Part shown: positions 37,671 through 49,695 of the stretch, piece by piece
Layout: each line of letters opens with the position of its first letter
Position numbering within the stretch: the first letter of the stretch is position 1
NCBI RefSeq assembly: GCF_018982945.1
Contig: NZ_JABRXE010000004.1
Span: 1-64,000, forward strand
DNA from: Anaerostipes faecalis
Lineage (GTDB): Bacteria; Bacillota; Clostridia; Lachnospirales; Lachnospiraceae
Direction: 5' to 3'
Length of the DNA stretch: 64,000 nucleotides
Notes under the pieces: model-generated
Database searches by the model: none
What the model saw: only the letters and a program-made list of their open reading frames with translations
What the model was told of the DNA's origin: nothing
Translations under genes and position numbers: made by a program

Positions 37671-38735
37671 TCACATCCAAAAGCGAATTATTTTTATTTT
37701 TCTTAATAAATAAACGATGATTCCTGATACAAAGAAAACCAGGAAAGATAGAACCGGAATTTCCCAAAAAGGAGAATATCGGCCAATCATTTTCTGAGAA
37801 ACAAGAAAATGAATGAAAATATTGTGTACCAGATAAATTCCAAAAGAAAGCTGTCCACCCAAAAGGATAGGTTTTCTGAATTTTTCCCAAAAAGGAGAGG
37901 AGCCTATCTGGGTAAGAAAAATAAAAACGGCAATTCCGGTAATAACAATTCCAGGTGCGAAATCATTGGTCCAGGTTTCTTCCCATCCGCCAAGAGTCAG
38001 GCTGGCCTTTCGGGCAAGAAAAACAGTAACTCCCATAGAAAAAACAGCAATCCCATAAAAAATATAACGCTGGATTTTTGACAATGGATAACGATAAATA
38101 TACCAGCCTGCCAGAAGAAAGCCGCTATACTTAAGGAAACCGGTAAGTTTCAGTTTACGAAGAAACAGATTGGCATAGGAAAATGCACCAATACCCAAAG
38201 GTTCCACATAAGGAATAATGCAGTTGGTAACAAAAAGTATAGCAAGAAGATACAAGTATGTTTTCTGGTCCATTTCCTTTACCAGTATTCGTAAAAATGG
38301 GAGAACCAGATAGAGACCAATCATCATATAAAGGAACCAGTAAACAACGTTACCATCGTTTTTTAATAAAGTAATCAGCGCATGCTTAAGATCCTGTAAA
38401 GAAATAGAAAAAGTATCTCGATAAAAAACAGAGTAACAAATATCAAATAATGGCACCATGATGCAGATTGCCATCAGCATTCTTAGAATGTAAGATTTTA
38501 AAATCTTGCTGGCAGTGATTGTTTTTTCTGGATTTAGTAAAAAGATACCACTGATCATCAGAAATAGAATAACTGGCCAGGATGAAATCAGAATGTTGAA
38601 AAAATGACTAATCTGCCAACGACTGCTCCAGAAAACAGAGGCACGGATTTCCTGAGAAGAGATATGATTAAAGCAGATTAAGAGAATTGCAATGATTCGA
38701 ATAAATTCAGGATATAACATTCGTTCTTTTTTCAT
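37671..38735 (-). CDS. Membrane acyltransferase family 3 protein
   Basis: 354 residues with about ten transmembrane helices. EFIRIIAILLICFNHISSQE carries the conserved His of the Acyltransferase_3 family, and later segments such as LFLMISGIFLLNP and LSFGIYLVHNIFIHFLV match the family pattern. Members transfer acetyl or succinyl groups to surface glycans or other envelope molecules. It is a single gene between the two ATP synthase operons, on the opposite strand; no glycan cluster is near, so the acceptor is unknown. Confidence 0.85.
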   Translation of the reverse strand: MKKERMLYPEFIRIIAILLICFNHISSQEIRASVFWSSRWQISHFFNILISSWPVILFLMISGIFLLNPEKTITASKILKSYILRMLMAICIMVPLFDICYSVFYRDTFSISLQDLKHALITLLKNDGNVVYWFLYMMIGLYLVLPFLRILVKEMDQKTYLYLLAILFVTNCIIPYVEPLGIGAFSYANLFLRKLKLTGFLKYSGFLLAGWYIYRYPLSKIQRYIFYGIAVFSMGVTVFLARKASLTLGGWEETWTNDFAPGIVITGIAVFIFLTQIGSSPFWEKFRKPILLGGQLSFGIYLVHNIFIHFLVSQKMIGRYSPFWEIPVLSFLVFFVSGIIVYLLRKIKIIRFWM

Positions 38736-38911
38736 ATATAATCTCCTTAAGTAAATATTACAAATATTTTACCATAATATTACATAAATGGAAATAGGGG
38801 ATTATTTACAAAAATTTATAAAAAATGGATAATAAAGTAACAATTATTTCCATAGAGAATATATTACTATTAGTGACTATTATAAAGGTTAAGAAAATAA
38901 TGGAGAAAAGA

Positions 38912-39127
38912 ATGGATGAGATGGAACCGGGAGAAAAAGGAGAAATTATAAAAATAGATGCAAAAGAAGATTTTTGTGACAGGATGGCTGCTGTGGGATT
39001 AGAAGAGAAGGTATCAGTAGTGTGTGTTGGAAAAAGTCCATGGGGAAATCCATCCGCTTATGGTGTTTGTGGGGCGGTAATTGCATTTCGGAATGAGGAT
39101 GTTCATAATATTAAGGTAATTGTTTAG
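38912..39127 (+). CDS. feoA: FeoA family protein (Feo system 1)
   Basis: 71 residues, an SH3-like FeoA domain: MEPGEKGEIIKIDAKEDFCD, RMAAVGLEEKVSVVCVGKSP, then YGVCGAVIAFRNEDVHNIKV. FeoA assists FeoB in ferrous iron uptake. The frame is open upstream to 38825, but ATG 38912 has TGGAG six bases before it. It carries two extra cysteines (VVCVG, GVCGAV) compared with the FeoA proteins at 61-62 kb. Its stop is 13 bases before the FeoB start. Confidence 0.85.
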   Translation: MDEMEPGEKGEIIKIDAKEDFCDRMAAVGLEEKVSVVCVGKSPWGNPSAYGVCGAVIAFRNEDVHNIKVIV

Positions 39128-39140
39128 GAGTAAAAAGAGC

Positions 39141-40952
39141 ATGAAACAGTCTGTTGTTGTGGCATTTGCAGGGAATCCAAATGTGGGAAAGAGCACTTTA
39201 TTTAATAGTCTGACAGGTATGAGACAACACACGGGAAACTGGCCGGGAAAAACAGTGGAAAAGGCAGAAGCTGATATTGAAACAGACAGGTATTGTTATC
39301 ATCTGATTGACTTACCTGGGACTTATTCTTTAAAAGCCCGCTCTTTGGAGGAGATAATCACACAAGATTATTTAAGTGAGCAGAATCCGGATATTACAAT
39401 GGTAGTCTGTGATGCATCCTGTCTGCAGCGTAATTTAAAATTTTTACTGCAGGTTATGGAAATAAGTTCCCACGTAATTCTTTGCGTTAATCTGATGGAT
39501 GAAGCAAAGAAAAGAGGAATTATCATTAATCTGGAGAAACTGTCTGAAATCTTAGGTATAGTCGTCATTGGAACCTGTGCTCATAAAAGGAATACCAGGA
39601 AAGAAATCATGAGTCTTTTGGATCAGGAAGTTGGACGGCAAAGGAAAAGAAATAATATAAAGGAAAAGGATATTGAAAGCATATGTCAGAAGGTTATAGA
39701 GAAACCAGAAGGATATGATCGAAAAGACAGGCAGATGGATAAGATTTTTACAAGTATCCAGACCGGATTTCTTTCTATGATATTATTATTTACATTAATT
39801 TTCTGGATTACCCTTACAGGTGCAAATTATATTTCGGATGGTCTGGCAGATGGAATGGATATACTTTATGGATGGATAGGAAAATTGTTGACTATTATAG
39901 AAATACCAGAGGTATTTTATGATTTTCTAATGAATGGAGTCTTAAAGGTCATGTTTTGGGTAATCTCGGTTATGCTGCCGCCAATGGCAGTTTTCTTTCC
40001 TCTGTTTTCAGTGCTGGAAGACAGCGGTTATTTGCCAAGAATGGCTTATAATCTGGATTGCCCGTTAAAAAAATGCGGAGGATGCGGAAAACAGGCTCTT
40101 ACAATGAGTATGGGTCTTGGGTGTAATGCTGTGGGGGTGACAGGGTGTCGGATTATCGATTCTCCACGGGAACGTCTTATTGCTGTTTTAACCAATAGTT
40201 TCATACCATGCAATGGAAGGTTCCCTGCAATGATTACGGTTATTACAATATTCTTTTCTGGATTTTCTCAAAAAGAACAACTAGATCGTATTCCTTTTGT
40301 GGTAATTCTGGCGGGATTTATTATTTTGAGTATTTTACTGACTTTTTTTGTGTCAAAAATATTATCATTAACTATTTTAAAAGGAATTTCTTCTTTTTTT
40401 ATGTTGGAGCTGCCACCATATAGAAAACCTCAGATGAAAAAAATTCTGGTTCGTTCAGTTTTTGACCGGACATTGTATATGCTTAGAAGAGCAGTTATAG
40501 TTTCAGTACCTGCCGGGGCAATTTTATGGATCATGATTAATGTAAAAACAGGAAATATTACATTGATGAAAGGATTTATTAAATTTCTGGAACCATTAGG
40601 ACATTATATTGGATTAGATGGGACTATTTTAGCTGCTTTTTTGTTGGGTTTTCCTGCAAATGAGATTGTTATACCGATTATGATCATGGGATACCTTCAG
40701 AATGGAACTCTGGAGGAAATTTCTAATTTAAGACAGATTTACGGATTGCTTGTGCAAAATGGATGGAATTTAGGAACAGCAGTCTGTTTTCTGGTTTTTA
40801 CAATCAGTCATTGGCCATGTGCAACTACATTATATACAATATGGAAGGAAGAGAAAAAAATACGATGGGTTATTTGGGCGGTAATTATACCTGCCATGAC
40901 AGGAATGAGTATATGTCTTGTTATCCATACAATTATGCAGGTTGTTATATAA
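39141..40952 (+). CDS. feoB: FeoB ferrous iron transporter (Feo system 1)
   Basis: 603 residues, shorter than most FeoB. The N-terminal G domain shows FAGNPNVGKSTLFNSLTGMR (G1), TGNWPGKTVEKAEA, DLPGTYSL (G3) and NLMDEAKKRG (G4). Eight or so membrane helices include two gate segments, MGLGCNAVGVTGCRIIDSPR and GFPANEIVIP. The gate differs from FeoB 2 (IGTGCGVPGVMASR), so the copies are distant paralogues and this one might favour another metal or condition. Start 39141 after TTAGGAGT. It lies between the ATP synthase operons. Confidence 0.9.
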   Translation: MKQSVVVAFAGNPNVGKSTLFNSLTGMRQHTGNWPGKTVEKAEADIETDRYCYHLIDLPGTYSLKARSLEEIITQDYLSEQNPDITMVVCDASCLQRNLKFLLQVMEISSHVILCVNLMDEAKKRGIIINLEKLSEILGIVVIGTCAHKRNTRKEIMSLLDQEVGRQRKRNNIKEKDIESICQKVIEKPEGYDRKDRQMDKIFTSIQTGFLSMILLFTLIFWITLTGANYISDGLADGMDILYGWIGKLLTIIEIPEVFYDFLMNGVLKVMFWVISVMLPPMAVFFPLFSVLEDSGYLPRMAYNLDCPLKKCGGCGKQALTMSMGLGCNAVGVTGCRIIDSPRERLIAVLTNSFIPCNGRFPAMITVITIFFSGFSQKEQLDRIPFVVILAGFIILSILLTFFVSKILSLTILKGISSFFMLELPPYRKPQMKKILVRSVFDRTLYMLRRAVIVSVPAGAILWIMINVKTGNITLMKGFIKFLEPLGHYIGLDGTILAAFLLGFPANEIVIPIMIMGYLQNGTLEEISNLRQIYGLLVQNGWNLGTAVCFLVFTISHWPCATTLYTIWKEEKKIRWVIWAVIIPAMTGMSICLVIHTIMQVVI

Positions 40953-41070
40953 ACCATGAAAATACAGGCTTTTTACAATATAATAGATACAAAAAAAATC
41001 AGATACACTCAAATAATTTGTGGGAAATATATGGAAAAGTAAAAATGTGGTGGTTATATTTTGGAAGAAA

Positions 41071-41079
41071 TGATATAAT
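41071..41079 (+). promoter_or_regulatory. Extended -10 promoter of ATP synthase operon 2
   Basis: TGA-TATAAT 38 bases before atpZ; no good -35 is visible. Confidence 0.5.
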
Positions 41080-41116
41080 GCACTCATGAAGATGCCATAC
41101 ATAAGGAGGTTTTGAT

Positions 41117-41350
41117 ATGAAAAAATATGGGCCTGTTATCCGTATGTTTTCATTAATCACCCAGCTTGGAATCACTATGCTGACATCCATTTTTTTATGT
41201 ATGTTTATTGGGTTATGGATTGACCGGACGTTTTCCACCCATCTGTTTCTTCCGTTTTTGATTTTAGGAGTTCTTGGAGGAATCAGAGGAGTGTATTCGC
41301 TGGTCCGGCATGCGAATGATGACAGCGGGGAGGGTGAAAATGATAGATAA
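41117..41350 (+). CDS. atpZ: AtpZ/AtpI-type small membrane protein (operon 2)
   Basis: 77 residues with two transmembrane helices and a short linker (MFIGLWIDRTF) typical of AtpZ, which is thought to form a Mg2+/Ca2+ channel or help assemble the c ring. ATAAGGAGG precedes the ATG. It overlaps the next gene by 11 bases. Operon 1 has no counterpart. Confidence 0.8.
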   Translation: MKKYGPVIRMFSLITQLGITMLTSIFLCMFIGLWIDRTFSTHLFLPFLILGVLGGIRGVYSLVRHANDDSGEGENDR

Positions 41351-41744
41351 GTTAAGACAGCTGGATGAGACATTTTTGGATCTGGTCATTGGGATTTTTC
41401 TCTATGGTGTGGTATCTGGAATTTTGGGCATGATAATAACAAAGGGGAATCTGTGGTTCCTTCTTGGCATTTTGATCGGCATCCTGGCTGCAGTGGGGAT
41501 GATCATTCACATGATGGTCAGTATTCAGAAAGCAGTAGAAATGGATTCTCATGATGCCAGTCGATATATGGTCAAATGTACCATGATTCGATATTTTGTC
41601 ATGTTGTTGATCATGATACCTGGAATTAAGATGGATTTTATCTGCTTTATTGGAATTATCACAGGTATTTTAAGCAGTAAATTTTCAGCATTACTTCACA
41701 GGGTGATACATCAGCATCTTACCAGAAGAATTTTAAAAGAATAA
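41340..41744 (+). CDS. atpI: AtpI-like ATP synthase subunit I (operon 2)
   Basis: 134 residues with four hydrophobic segments (LVIGIFLYGVVSGILGMII, FLLGILIGILAAVGMIIHMM, and two near the C-terminus). Size, topology and position upstream of atpB fit the AtpI family, assembly helpers for the c ring, especially in sodium-type enzymes. The start at 41340 follows GGGAGGGTGAAA and lies within the end of atpZ; the longer frame from 41274 overlaps atpZ and is unlikely. Confidence 0.75.
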   Translation: MIDKLRQLDETFLDLVIGIFLYGVVSGILGMIITKGNLWFLLGILIGILAAVGMIIHMMVSIQKAVEMDSHDASRYMVKCTMIRYFVMLLIMIPGIKMDFICFIGIITGILSSKFSALLHRVIHQHLTRRILKE

Positions 41745-41762
41745 CAAAAAGGAGGTTATGCT

Positions 41763-42491
41763 ATGGGACTTATGAAAGCCCCCATGATGCTTGCATCAGC
41801 TGGAAATGATGTAGATTTCATGGTTCATGGGCTGATACCGCTTAAGTTTCTTGGACATAGGGTGTGGATTACAACAACTCATGTGACTACATTGATTGTT
41901 ATGGTATTTATCCTGATTCTTGCATTGATTGCAAGACGTGCAATCTTAAATGGAAAGGAAAAACCCGAGGGACTGCAGAATTTTGTGGAACTTCTTGTTG
42001 AAACACTGGACAAACTTGTTCAAGGAACAATGGGAAGGCATTGGAGGCCTTTTGTCAATTATATCGGAAGTATTATGGTGTTTATCTTAATATGTAATAC
42101 ATCCGGATTATTTGGACTTCGACCGCCAACAGCAGATTATGGCACGACTCTGGCCCTGGCATTGATTACATTTGTACTTATTCAGTACAGTGCTTTTAAG
42201 ACCAGTAAGCTGAATGTGTTCATTGATTTATTTAAGCCAATTCCTATTTTGTTTCCGATCAATCTGATTGGAGAGTTTGCAACACCGTTATCTATGTCAC
42301 TGCGTTTGTTTGGAAACATTATGGCAGGTACCATTATGATGGCATTATGGTATGGATTACTTCCGGTATTTGCAAAACTTGGAATCCCGGCATTTCTGCA
42401 CATCTATTTTGATTTATTTTCAGGAGCAATACAAACATTTGTATTTGCTATGCTGACGATGACATTTATCGCACAAAAGCGTGATGCTTAA
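41763..42491 (+). CDS. atpB: F-type ATP synthase subunit a (operon 2)
   Basis: 242 residues with about five or six membrane helices. The key arginine is in TPLSMSLRLFGNIMAG. The N-terminal region MVHGLIPLKFLGHRVWITTT is longer than in operon 1. It forms the ion path with the sodium-signature c subunit encoded next. AAAAGGAGG precedes the ATG. Confidence 0.95.
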   Translation: MGLMKAPMMLASAGNDVDFMVHGLIPLKFLGHRVWITTTHVTTLIVMVFILILALIARRAILNGKEKPEGLQNFVELLVETLDKLVQGTMGRHWRPFVNYIGSIMVFILICNTSGLFGLRPPTADYGTTLALALITFVLIQYSAFKTSKLNVFIDLFKPIPILFPINLIGEFATPLSMSLRLFGNIMAGTIMMALWYGLLPVFAKLGIPAFLHIYFDLFSGAIQTFVFAMLTMTFIAQKRDA

Positions 42492-42521
42492 AGACATTGA
42501 AATTCATAAAGATATATCTAG

Positions 42522-42797
<276 letters not shown>

Positions 42798-42824
42798 AAA
42801 GATAAGCCGAAGGGAGGCCAAGGC

Positions 42825-43346
42825 GTGGACGGAAGAATATTTGGATTAGATATTCAGCTTGGCTTTGATGTGATTTTGCAGGCAATCGCAGTATTTATCA
42901 TGTTTGCATTGCTTTCCTATTTATTGTTTGAACCGGCCCGCAAGATGCTGGAAGAACGTAGGAAAAAGATTGCAGGGCAGTTAGATCAGGCAGCTGCGGA
43001 TCAGGAAGATGCAGCAAGATTAAAAGCTGAGTATGATGAGAAATTAAAGAATGTTGAAAAAGAAGCAGACGAGATTCTGGCTCAGGCCAGAAAGAAGGCA
43101 CTGAAAAGAGAAGAGGATATTGTAGCTGAGGCAAAAGAAGAAGCTGCAAGAATCATTGCCGGTGCCAATCGTGAAGTTGAGCTTCAGAAAGCCAAGGTCA
43201 AAGATCAGATGAAGCAGGAAATGATTCAGGTGGCAGTCTTAATGGCAGGTAAGATTATTGAAAGTCAGATAGATGCCAAGGAACAGGCTGCACTTGTTGA
43301 TCAGACCTTACAGGAAATGGGTGATAAGACATGGCTTCAAGAGTAA
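42825..43346 (+). CDS. atpF: F-type ATP synthase subunit b (operon 2)
   Basis: 173 residues: N-terminal helix LGFDVILQAIAVFIMFALLS (about 12-31) then a long charged coiled coil. GTG start at 42825 after AGGGAGGCC. It is 13 residues longer than the operon 1 copy. Its 3' end overlaps atpH by 16 bases. Confidence 0.93.
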   Translation: MDGRIFGLDIQLGFDVILQAIAVFIMFALLSYLLFEPARKMLEERRKKIAGQLDQAAADQEDAARLKAEYDEKLKNVEKEADEILAQARKKALKREEDIVAEAKEEAARIIAGANREVELQKAKVKDQMKQEMIQVAVLMAGKIIESQIDAKEQAALVDQTLQEMGDKTWLQE

Positions 43347-43876
43347 GTAAGATCTATGGGGATGCATTTGTATCTCTGCAGGCTGAAGAAGGAAGTCTTG
43401 CACAGGCGATGGAAGAAGTTAAGGCGGTCAAAGAAATCTTTGACTCCAATGATGATTTGATTCGTTTTCTGCATCACCCACAGATTACCAAAGATGAAAA
43501 GATGAAGGTCGTGGAGAAAATTCTTAAAGGAAAAGTATCAGATGATATGACAGGTTTTCTCATGATTATCATAAAAAAGGGACGCTATCAGGAAATAGAT
43601 GGAATTTTTGATTATGTGATCGAAAAGATAAAGAAGCTTGAGGGAATAGGAACTCTTAAAGTAACTTCAGCGTTTCCTTTATCGAAAGAACAAAAAGAAA
43701 AAATTGAAAAGAAAGTTCTTTCCATTACCAGTTATAAAAAGCTGGAGATTCATTATGAGACAGATGAGGCAATCATTGGAGGTCTTATCCTGAATATGGA
43801 TGACCGGGTTGTGGATAACTCCATTCGTACAAAGCTTACGACAATGGGGAAACATTTGTCAAAAATACAACTTTAG
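43331..43876 (+). CDS. atpH: F-type ATP synthase subunit delta (operon 2)
   Basis: 181 residues of the OSCP/delta family. N-terminal MASRVSKIYGDAFVSLQAEE and C-terminal DEAIIGGLILNMDDRVVDNS match the family. The overlap with atpF suggests coupled translation. Both halves are better conserved than in the operon 1 copy. Confidence 0.94.
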   Translation: MASRVSKIYGDAFVSLQAEEGSLAQAMEEVKAVKEIFDSNDDLIRFLHHPQITKDEKMKVVEKILKGKVSDDMTGFLMIIIKKGRYQEIDGIFDYVIEKIKKLEGIGTLKVTSAFPLSKEQKEKIEKKVLSITSYKKLEIHYETDEAIIGGLILNMDDRVVDNSIRTKLTTMGKHLSKIQL

Positions 43877-43897
43877 AACAGGAGGAAGATAAGCCCC

Positions 43898-45406
43898 ATG
43901 AATTTAAGACCAGAAGAGATCAGCTCTGTAATCAAGGAGCAGATTAAACAATATTCAACAAAGCTTGAAACCTCTGATATTGGAACGGTAATACAGGTAG
44001 CTGATGGAATTGCCAGAATCCATGGTCTGGAAAAAGCCATGCAGGGAGAACTTCTGGAATTTCCTGGCGAAGTTTATGGTATGGTACTGAATCTGGAAGA
44101 GGATAATGTTGGTGCTGTACTTTTGGGAAATCAGAAGAATATTAATGAAGGCGATACAGTTAAGACTACCGGACGTGTTGTAGAAGTACCAGTTGGAGAT
44201 GCTATGACCGGACGTGTCGTTAATTCACTGGGTCAGCCAATTGATAATAAGGGACCTATTGAGACTGATAAATATCGTCCAATTGAGAGAGTTGCTTCTG
44301 GAGTTATCTCAAGAAAATCTGTAGATACTCCGATTCAGACAGGAATTAAGGCGATTGATGCCATGGTACCGATCGGACGCGGACAGCGTGAATTGATCAT
44401 TGGTGACCGTCAGACAGGTAAGACAGCGATCGCTATTGATACTATTATTAACCAGAAGGGTCAGGGTGTTCACTGTATTTATGTAGCAATTGGACAGAAA
44501 GCATCTACAGTTGCTAATATCGTAAAAACTTTGGATGAGTTTGGTGCTATGGATTATACAACAATTGTAGCATCTACAGCCAGTGAACTGGCACCTCTTC
44601 AGTATATTGCGCCATATGCAGGATGTGCTATTGGTGAAGAATGGATGGAAAAGGGAGAAGATGTACTGATCGTGTATGATGATTTGAGTAAACATGCAAC
44701 TGCATATCGTACACTTTCGCTACTTCTGAGACGACCACCTGGACGTGAAGCTTATCCTGGTGACGTTTTCTATCTTCATTCAAGATTACTGGAAAGAGCA
44801 GCCCGCTTATCAGATGAACTGGGTGGAGGATCATTAACTGCACTGCCAATTATTGAAACTCAGGCAGGGGATGTATCTGCATATATTCCAACCAATGTAA
44901 TTTCTATTACAGATGGTCAGATTTATCTGGAAACCGAAATGTTTAATGCAGGTTTCCGTCCGGCAATCAATGCAGGACTTTCTGTATCCCGAGTTGGTGG
45001 ATCTGCACAGATTAAGGCAATGAAAAGTATTGCCGGTCCAATTCGTACAGATCTTGCCCAGTACCGTGAACTTGCAGCATTTGCCCAGTTTGGTTCTGAA
45101 CTGGATGCAGATACAAAAGAGCGTCTGGCACAGGGTGAAAGAATCCGTGAAGTATTAAAACAGCCACAATATCAGCCGCTTGCTGTTGAAAAACAGGTTG
45201 TGATCATTTATGCGGCAGTTAACAAGTATCTGCTGGATCTGGAAGTGAATAAAGTACTGGATTTTGAAAAAGAGCTGTTTGAACTGATTGACACAAAATA
45301 TCCGGAAATTTTCAAGTCAATTGCAGAAGAGAAAGTAATAAATAAAGAAACAGAAGAAAAGCTTATTCAGGCAATAAATGAGTGCAAAGACTCTTTTAGA
45401 AAGTAA
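43898..45406 (+). CDS. atpA: F-type ATP synthase subunit alpha (operon 2)
   Basis: 502 residues. P-loop [14 protein letters not shown] near 169, [14 protein letters not shown]-like segment ([20 protein letters not shown]) and [18 protein letters not shown] with the arginine finger. Canonical length and motifs. The start follows AGGAGGAAGATAAGCCCC. Confidence 0.97.
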   Translation: MNLRPEEISSVIKEQIKQYSTKLETSDIGTVIQVADGIARIHGLEKAMQGELLEFPGEVYGMVLNLEEDNVGAVLLGNQKNINEGDTVKTTGRVVEVPVGDAMTGRVVNSLGQPIDNKGPIETDKYRPIERVASGVISRKSVDTPIQTGIKAIDAMVPIGRGQRELIIGDRQTGKTAIAIDTIINQKGQGVHCIYVAIGQKASTVANIVKTLDEFGAMDYTTIVASTASELAPLQYIAPYAGCAIGEEWMEKGEDVLIVYDDLSKHATAYRTLSLLLRRPPGREAYPGDVFYLHSRLLERAARLSDELGGGSLTALPIIETQAGDVSAYIPTNVISITDGQIYLETEMFNAGFRPAINAGLSVSRVGGSAQIKAMKSIAGPIRTDLAQYRELAAFAQFGSELDADTKERLAQGERIREVLKQPQYQPLAVEKQVVIIYAAVNKYLLDLEVNKVLDFEKELFELIDTKYPEIFKSIAEEKVINKETEEKLIQAINECKDSFRK

Positions 45407-45417
45407 GGTGAATCGTC

Positions 45418-47696
<2,279 letters not shown>

Positions 47697-47704
47697 GTGA
47701 TGGC

Positions 47705-48109
47705 ATGGCTGATAATTTAATGAAATTAGAAGTAACAACGCCGGAGCGTACTTTTTATCAGGGTGATGTGCGTATGGTGGAGCTGACAACAACGGAAGGT
47801 GATGTTGGAATTTATCCAAAGCATATTCCCATGACTATGATAGTTGCACCTGGAGTTCTCACTATCACAGAATCAGATGGTACCAAAAAGGAGGCAGCAT
47901 TAATGAAAGGCTTCCTGGAAATAACAGGTGACTCCATGAGTATTTTGGCAGAAGTTGCTGAATGGCCAGATGAAATTAATCTGGAACGTGCCAGAAAGGC
48001 AAAAGAGCGTGCCAAGAGACGTCTGGCAGCCAAAGATGCCAATACAGATTATGTACGGGCAGAAATGGCACTAAAACGAGCACTGATAAGAGAAAAAATT
48101 TCAAATTAA
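47705..48109 (+). CDS. atpC: F-type ATP synthase subunit epsilon (operon 2)
   Basis: 134 residues with the beta-sandwich domain (LEVTTPERTFYQGDVRMVEL, GDVGIYPKHIPMTM) and a two-helix C-terminus rich in Arg, Ala and Lys (RARKAKERAKRRLAAKD). It ends operon 2. The CGGCTTCCGCG hairpin repeat starts 13 bases later and may act as its 3' stabiliser or terminator. Confidence 0.94.
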   Translation: MADNLMKLEVTTPERTFYQGDVRMVELTTTEGDVGIYPKHIPMTMIVAPGVLTITESDGTKKEAALMKGFLEITGDSMSILAEVAEWPDEINLERARKAKERAKRRLAAKDANTDYVRAEMALKRALIREKISN

Positions 48110-48121
48110 AGAGAGACTCAG

Positions 48122-48181
48122 ATATACCCCGTAAAACGGCTTCCGCGCTGCGCTTGTGCAGATTGTTTTTGCGGGGTATAT
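48122..48181. repeat. Long hairpin repeat, CGGCTTCCGCG family, copy 2
   Basis: ATATACCCCGTAAAA (48122-48136) pairs with 48167-48181 (one G-U). The loop CGGCTTCCGCGCTGCGC then TTGTGCAGATTGT differs from copy 1 at two positions, while the stem is changed on both sides so that pairing is kept. Confidence 0.85.
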
Positions 48182-48252
48182 TTTCGTCTTAGAAAGAGAA
48201 TTTAATTCATGGAGAGGGTTAAAAGAAGAAAGAAAATTCATGGAGTGCGTTA

Positions 48253-48316
48253 AAAAATACATCCTGCATGGAAACATTCTGTGGGGCCATAGGTCCCTGG
48301 TCGTTCCAGGCAGGAT
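48253..48316 (-). terminator. Probable terminator of the CYTH gene
   Basis: Read on the minus strand, ATCCTGCCTGGAA pairs with TTCCATGCAGGAT (one mismatch) around an irregular loop and is followed by GTATTTTTT. Confidence 0.55.
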
Positions 48317-48326
48317 ATCTGAGTTA

Positions 48327-48770
48327 TTATCGATTTGCTAAATTATTATTCTGATATCTGGAGTCGAAGGTTACTTCGTCATCAAACCATTCTGGTCCTT
48401 CATAGTCAAGTGCTGCTTCTTCGCTTGGAAATTCGACTTCTGCCATAACAAGCCCTTCGTGATCTCCGTGAAATACATCCAGTTCAATCAGATAACCATC
48501 ATCTGTGGGAATTTTATAACGTGTTTTCTGAATGAGAATGCCGTCAATTTTTGGTCGTAAATGTTCATAAGCTTTTTTATCCAGCGGGAATTCAGATTCC
48601 GTGCGGGACATAAGGCCACGGGACTTAAAGGTAAGAAAATACAGCTTATTCATTCGGCGAATCCTTATGACAGGATCCATGCATAAATAACCTTGTTCAA
48701 TTTCTGAATGTGGATAAGTTTCCAAATTGTCAGGTAAATCGTGGACAATAAATTTACGTTCAATTTCCAT
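48327..48770 (-). CDS. CYTH domain protein (triphosphate tunnel metalloenzyme)
   Basis: 147 residues. MEIERKFIVHDLPDNL begins with the ExExK motif of CYTH proteins, followed by IRIRRMNKLYFLTFKS, QKTRYKIP and LIELDVFHG with paired acidic and basic residues lining the tunnel; later VMAEVEFPSEEAA. Family members hydrolyse triphosphates (inorganic triphosphate, thiamine triphosphate) with Mg2+. The exact substrate is unknown. I start at 48770 with GGAGGGG upstream; 48785 is less likely. Confidence 0.88.
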   Translation of the reverse strand: MEIERKFIVHDLPDNLETYPHSEIEQGYLCMDPVIRIRRMNKLYFLTFKSRGLMSRTESEFPLDKKAYEHLRPKIDGILIQKTRYKIPTDDGYLIELDVFHGDHEGLVMAEVEFPSEEAALDYEGPEWFDDEVTFDSRYQNNNLANR

Positions 48771-48871
48771 GGGCATCCCCTCCATTTGTTTTTCTTTATT
48801 ATACCTAGCGATTATGATATAATCAACAAAGATTAAAGAAAAAACAAAAAATAAGGAGAAATGTAGAATTT

Positions 48872-49513
48872 ATGCGTTTAAGGAATGTACCTGGGGCAAG
48901 AGAAACTATTATTGAAAGTCCCATATCCATTCAGGATCCAGAAAAATTAAAAGGAAAATGGGCGGATGAATTTAAAAATGACCATCCTGTACACATTGAA
49001 GTAGGTATGGGAAAAGGAAAGTTTATTTTAGAAATGGCAAGAAGAAATCCTGATATCAATTATATAGGGATTGAAAAATATTCCAGCGTTCTTGTGAGAG
49101 CTGTGGAAAAAGCGGAAGAATTTGAAGGAGATAACCTTCGCCTTATTCGTATGGATGCAGAAAATATTGAAGATGTATTTGATGAAGCAGAAATTGATCG
49201 TATATATCTGAATTTCTCTGATCCATGGCCAAAAGACCGTCATGCCAAACGTCGTTTAACATCAACACGTTTTTTTGAGCGGTATGATCATATTTTAGCT
49301 TCAGAAGGACGTGTTATGTTTAAGACAGACAACAGAGCTTTGTTTGACTTTTCTCTGGAACAGGTTGAAGAGGCTGGATGGATTCTGGAAAATTATACTT
49401 ATGATTTGCATCATAGTGAATATAATGAAGGAAATGTTATGACAGAATACGAAGAAAAATTTTCTGCAAAAGGAAATCCAATCTGTCGTTTAACAGCATA
49501 TCGTCAAAAATAA
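48872..49513 (+). CDS. trmB: tRNA (guanine-N7-)-methyltransferase
   Basis: 213 residues. HIEVGMGKGKFILEMARRNP binds SAM, YIGIEKYSSVLVRAVEKAEE follows, and NFSDPWPKDRHAKRRLTS is the hallmark catalytic region of TrmB, which makes m7G46 in tRNA. A TAAGGAG site and an extended -10 (TGA-TATAAT) lie upstream. Canonical length. Confidence 0.96.
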   Translation: MRLRNVPGARETIIESPISIQDPEKLKGKWADEFKNDHPVHIEVGMGKGKFILEMARRNPDINYIGIEKYSSVLVRAVEKAEEFEGDNLRLIRMDAENIEDVFDEAEIDRIYLNFSDPWPKDRHAKRRLTSTRFFERYDHILASEGRVMFKTDNRALFDFSLEQVEEAGWILENYTYDLHHSEYNEGNVMTEYEEKFSAKGNPICRLTAYRQK

Positions 49514-49554
49514 CTTTTTTCTGCATATATTATGAAAAAAGTGGTAATATAATC

Positions 49555-49683
49555 ATGAAACCAGGAAAATGTCAAAGAAAAATTCATATGTTTCTTTATC
49601 AGCATCCTTGTATCAGCAAATGGATCTGTAAATTTTTAATTTCATTAAAAGAAGCAAATGATTGTTTAAACCGAAAAGAATAG
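49555..49683 (+). CDS. Possible 42-residue small protein upstream of trxA
   Basis: MKPGKCQRKIHMFLYQHPCI followed by SKWICKFLISLKEANDCLNR and KE. It has four cysteines and is basic. A TAATATAAT box directly precedes the ATG and there is no clear ribosome site, so it would be leaderless or is not coding. Its stop codon overlaps the start of the trxA ribosome site (TAGGAGG). Confidence 0.3.
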   Translation: MKPGKCQRKIHMFLYQHPCISKWICKFLISLKEANDCLNRKE

Positions 49684-49695
49684 GAGGAATGGAAC

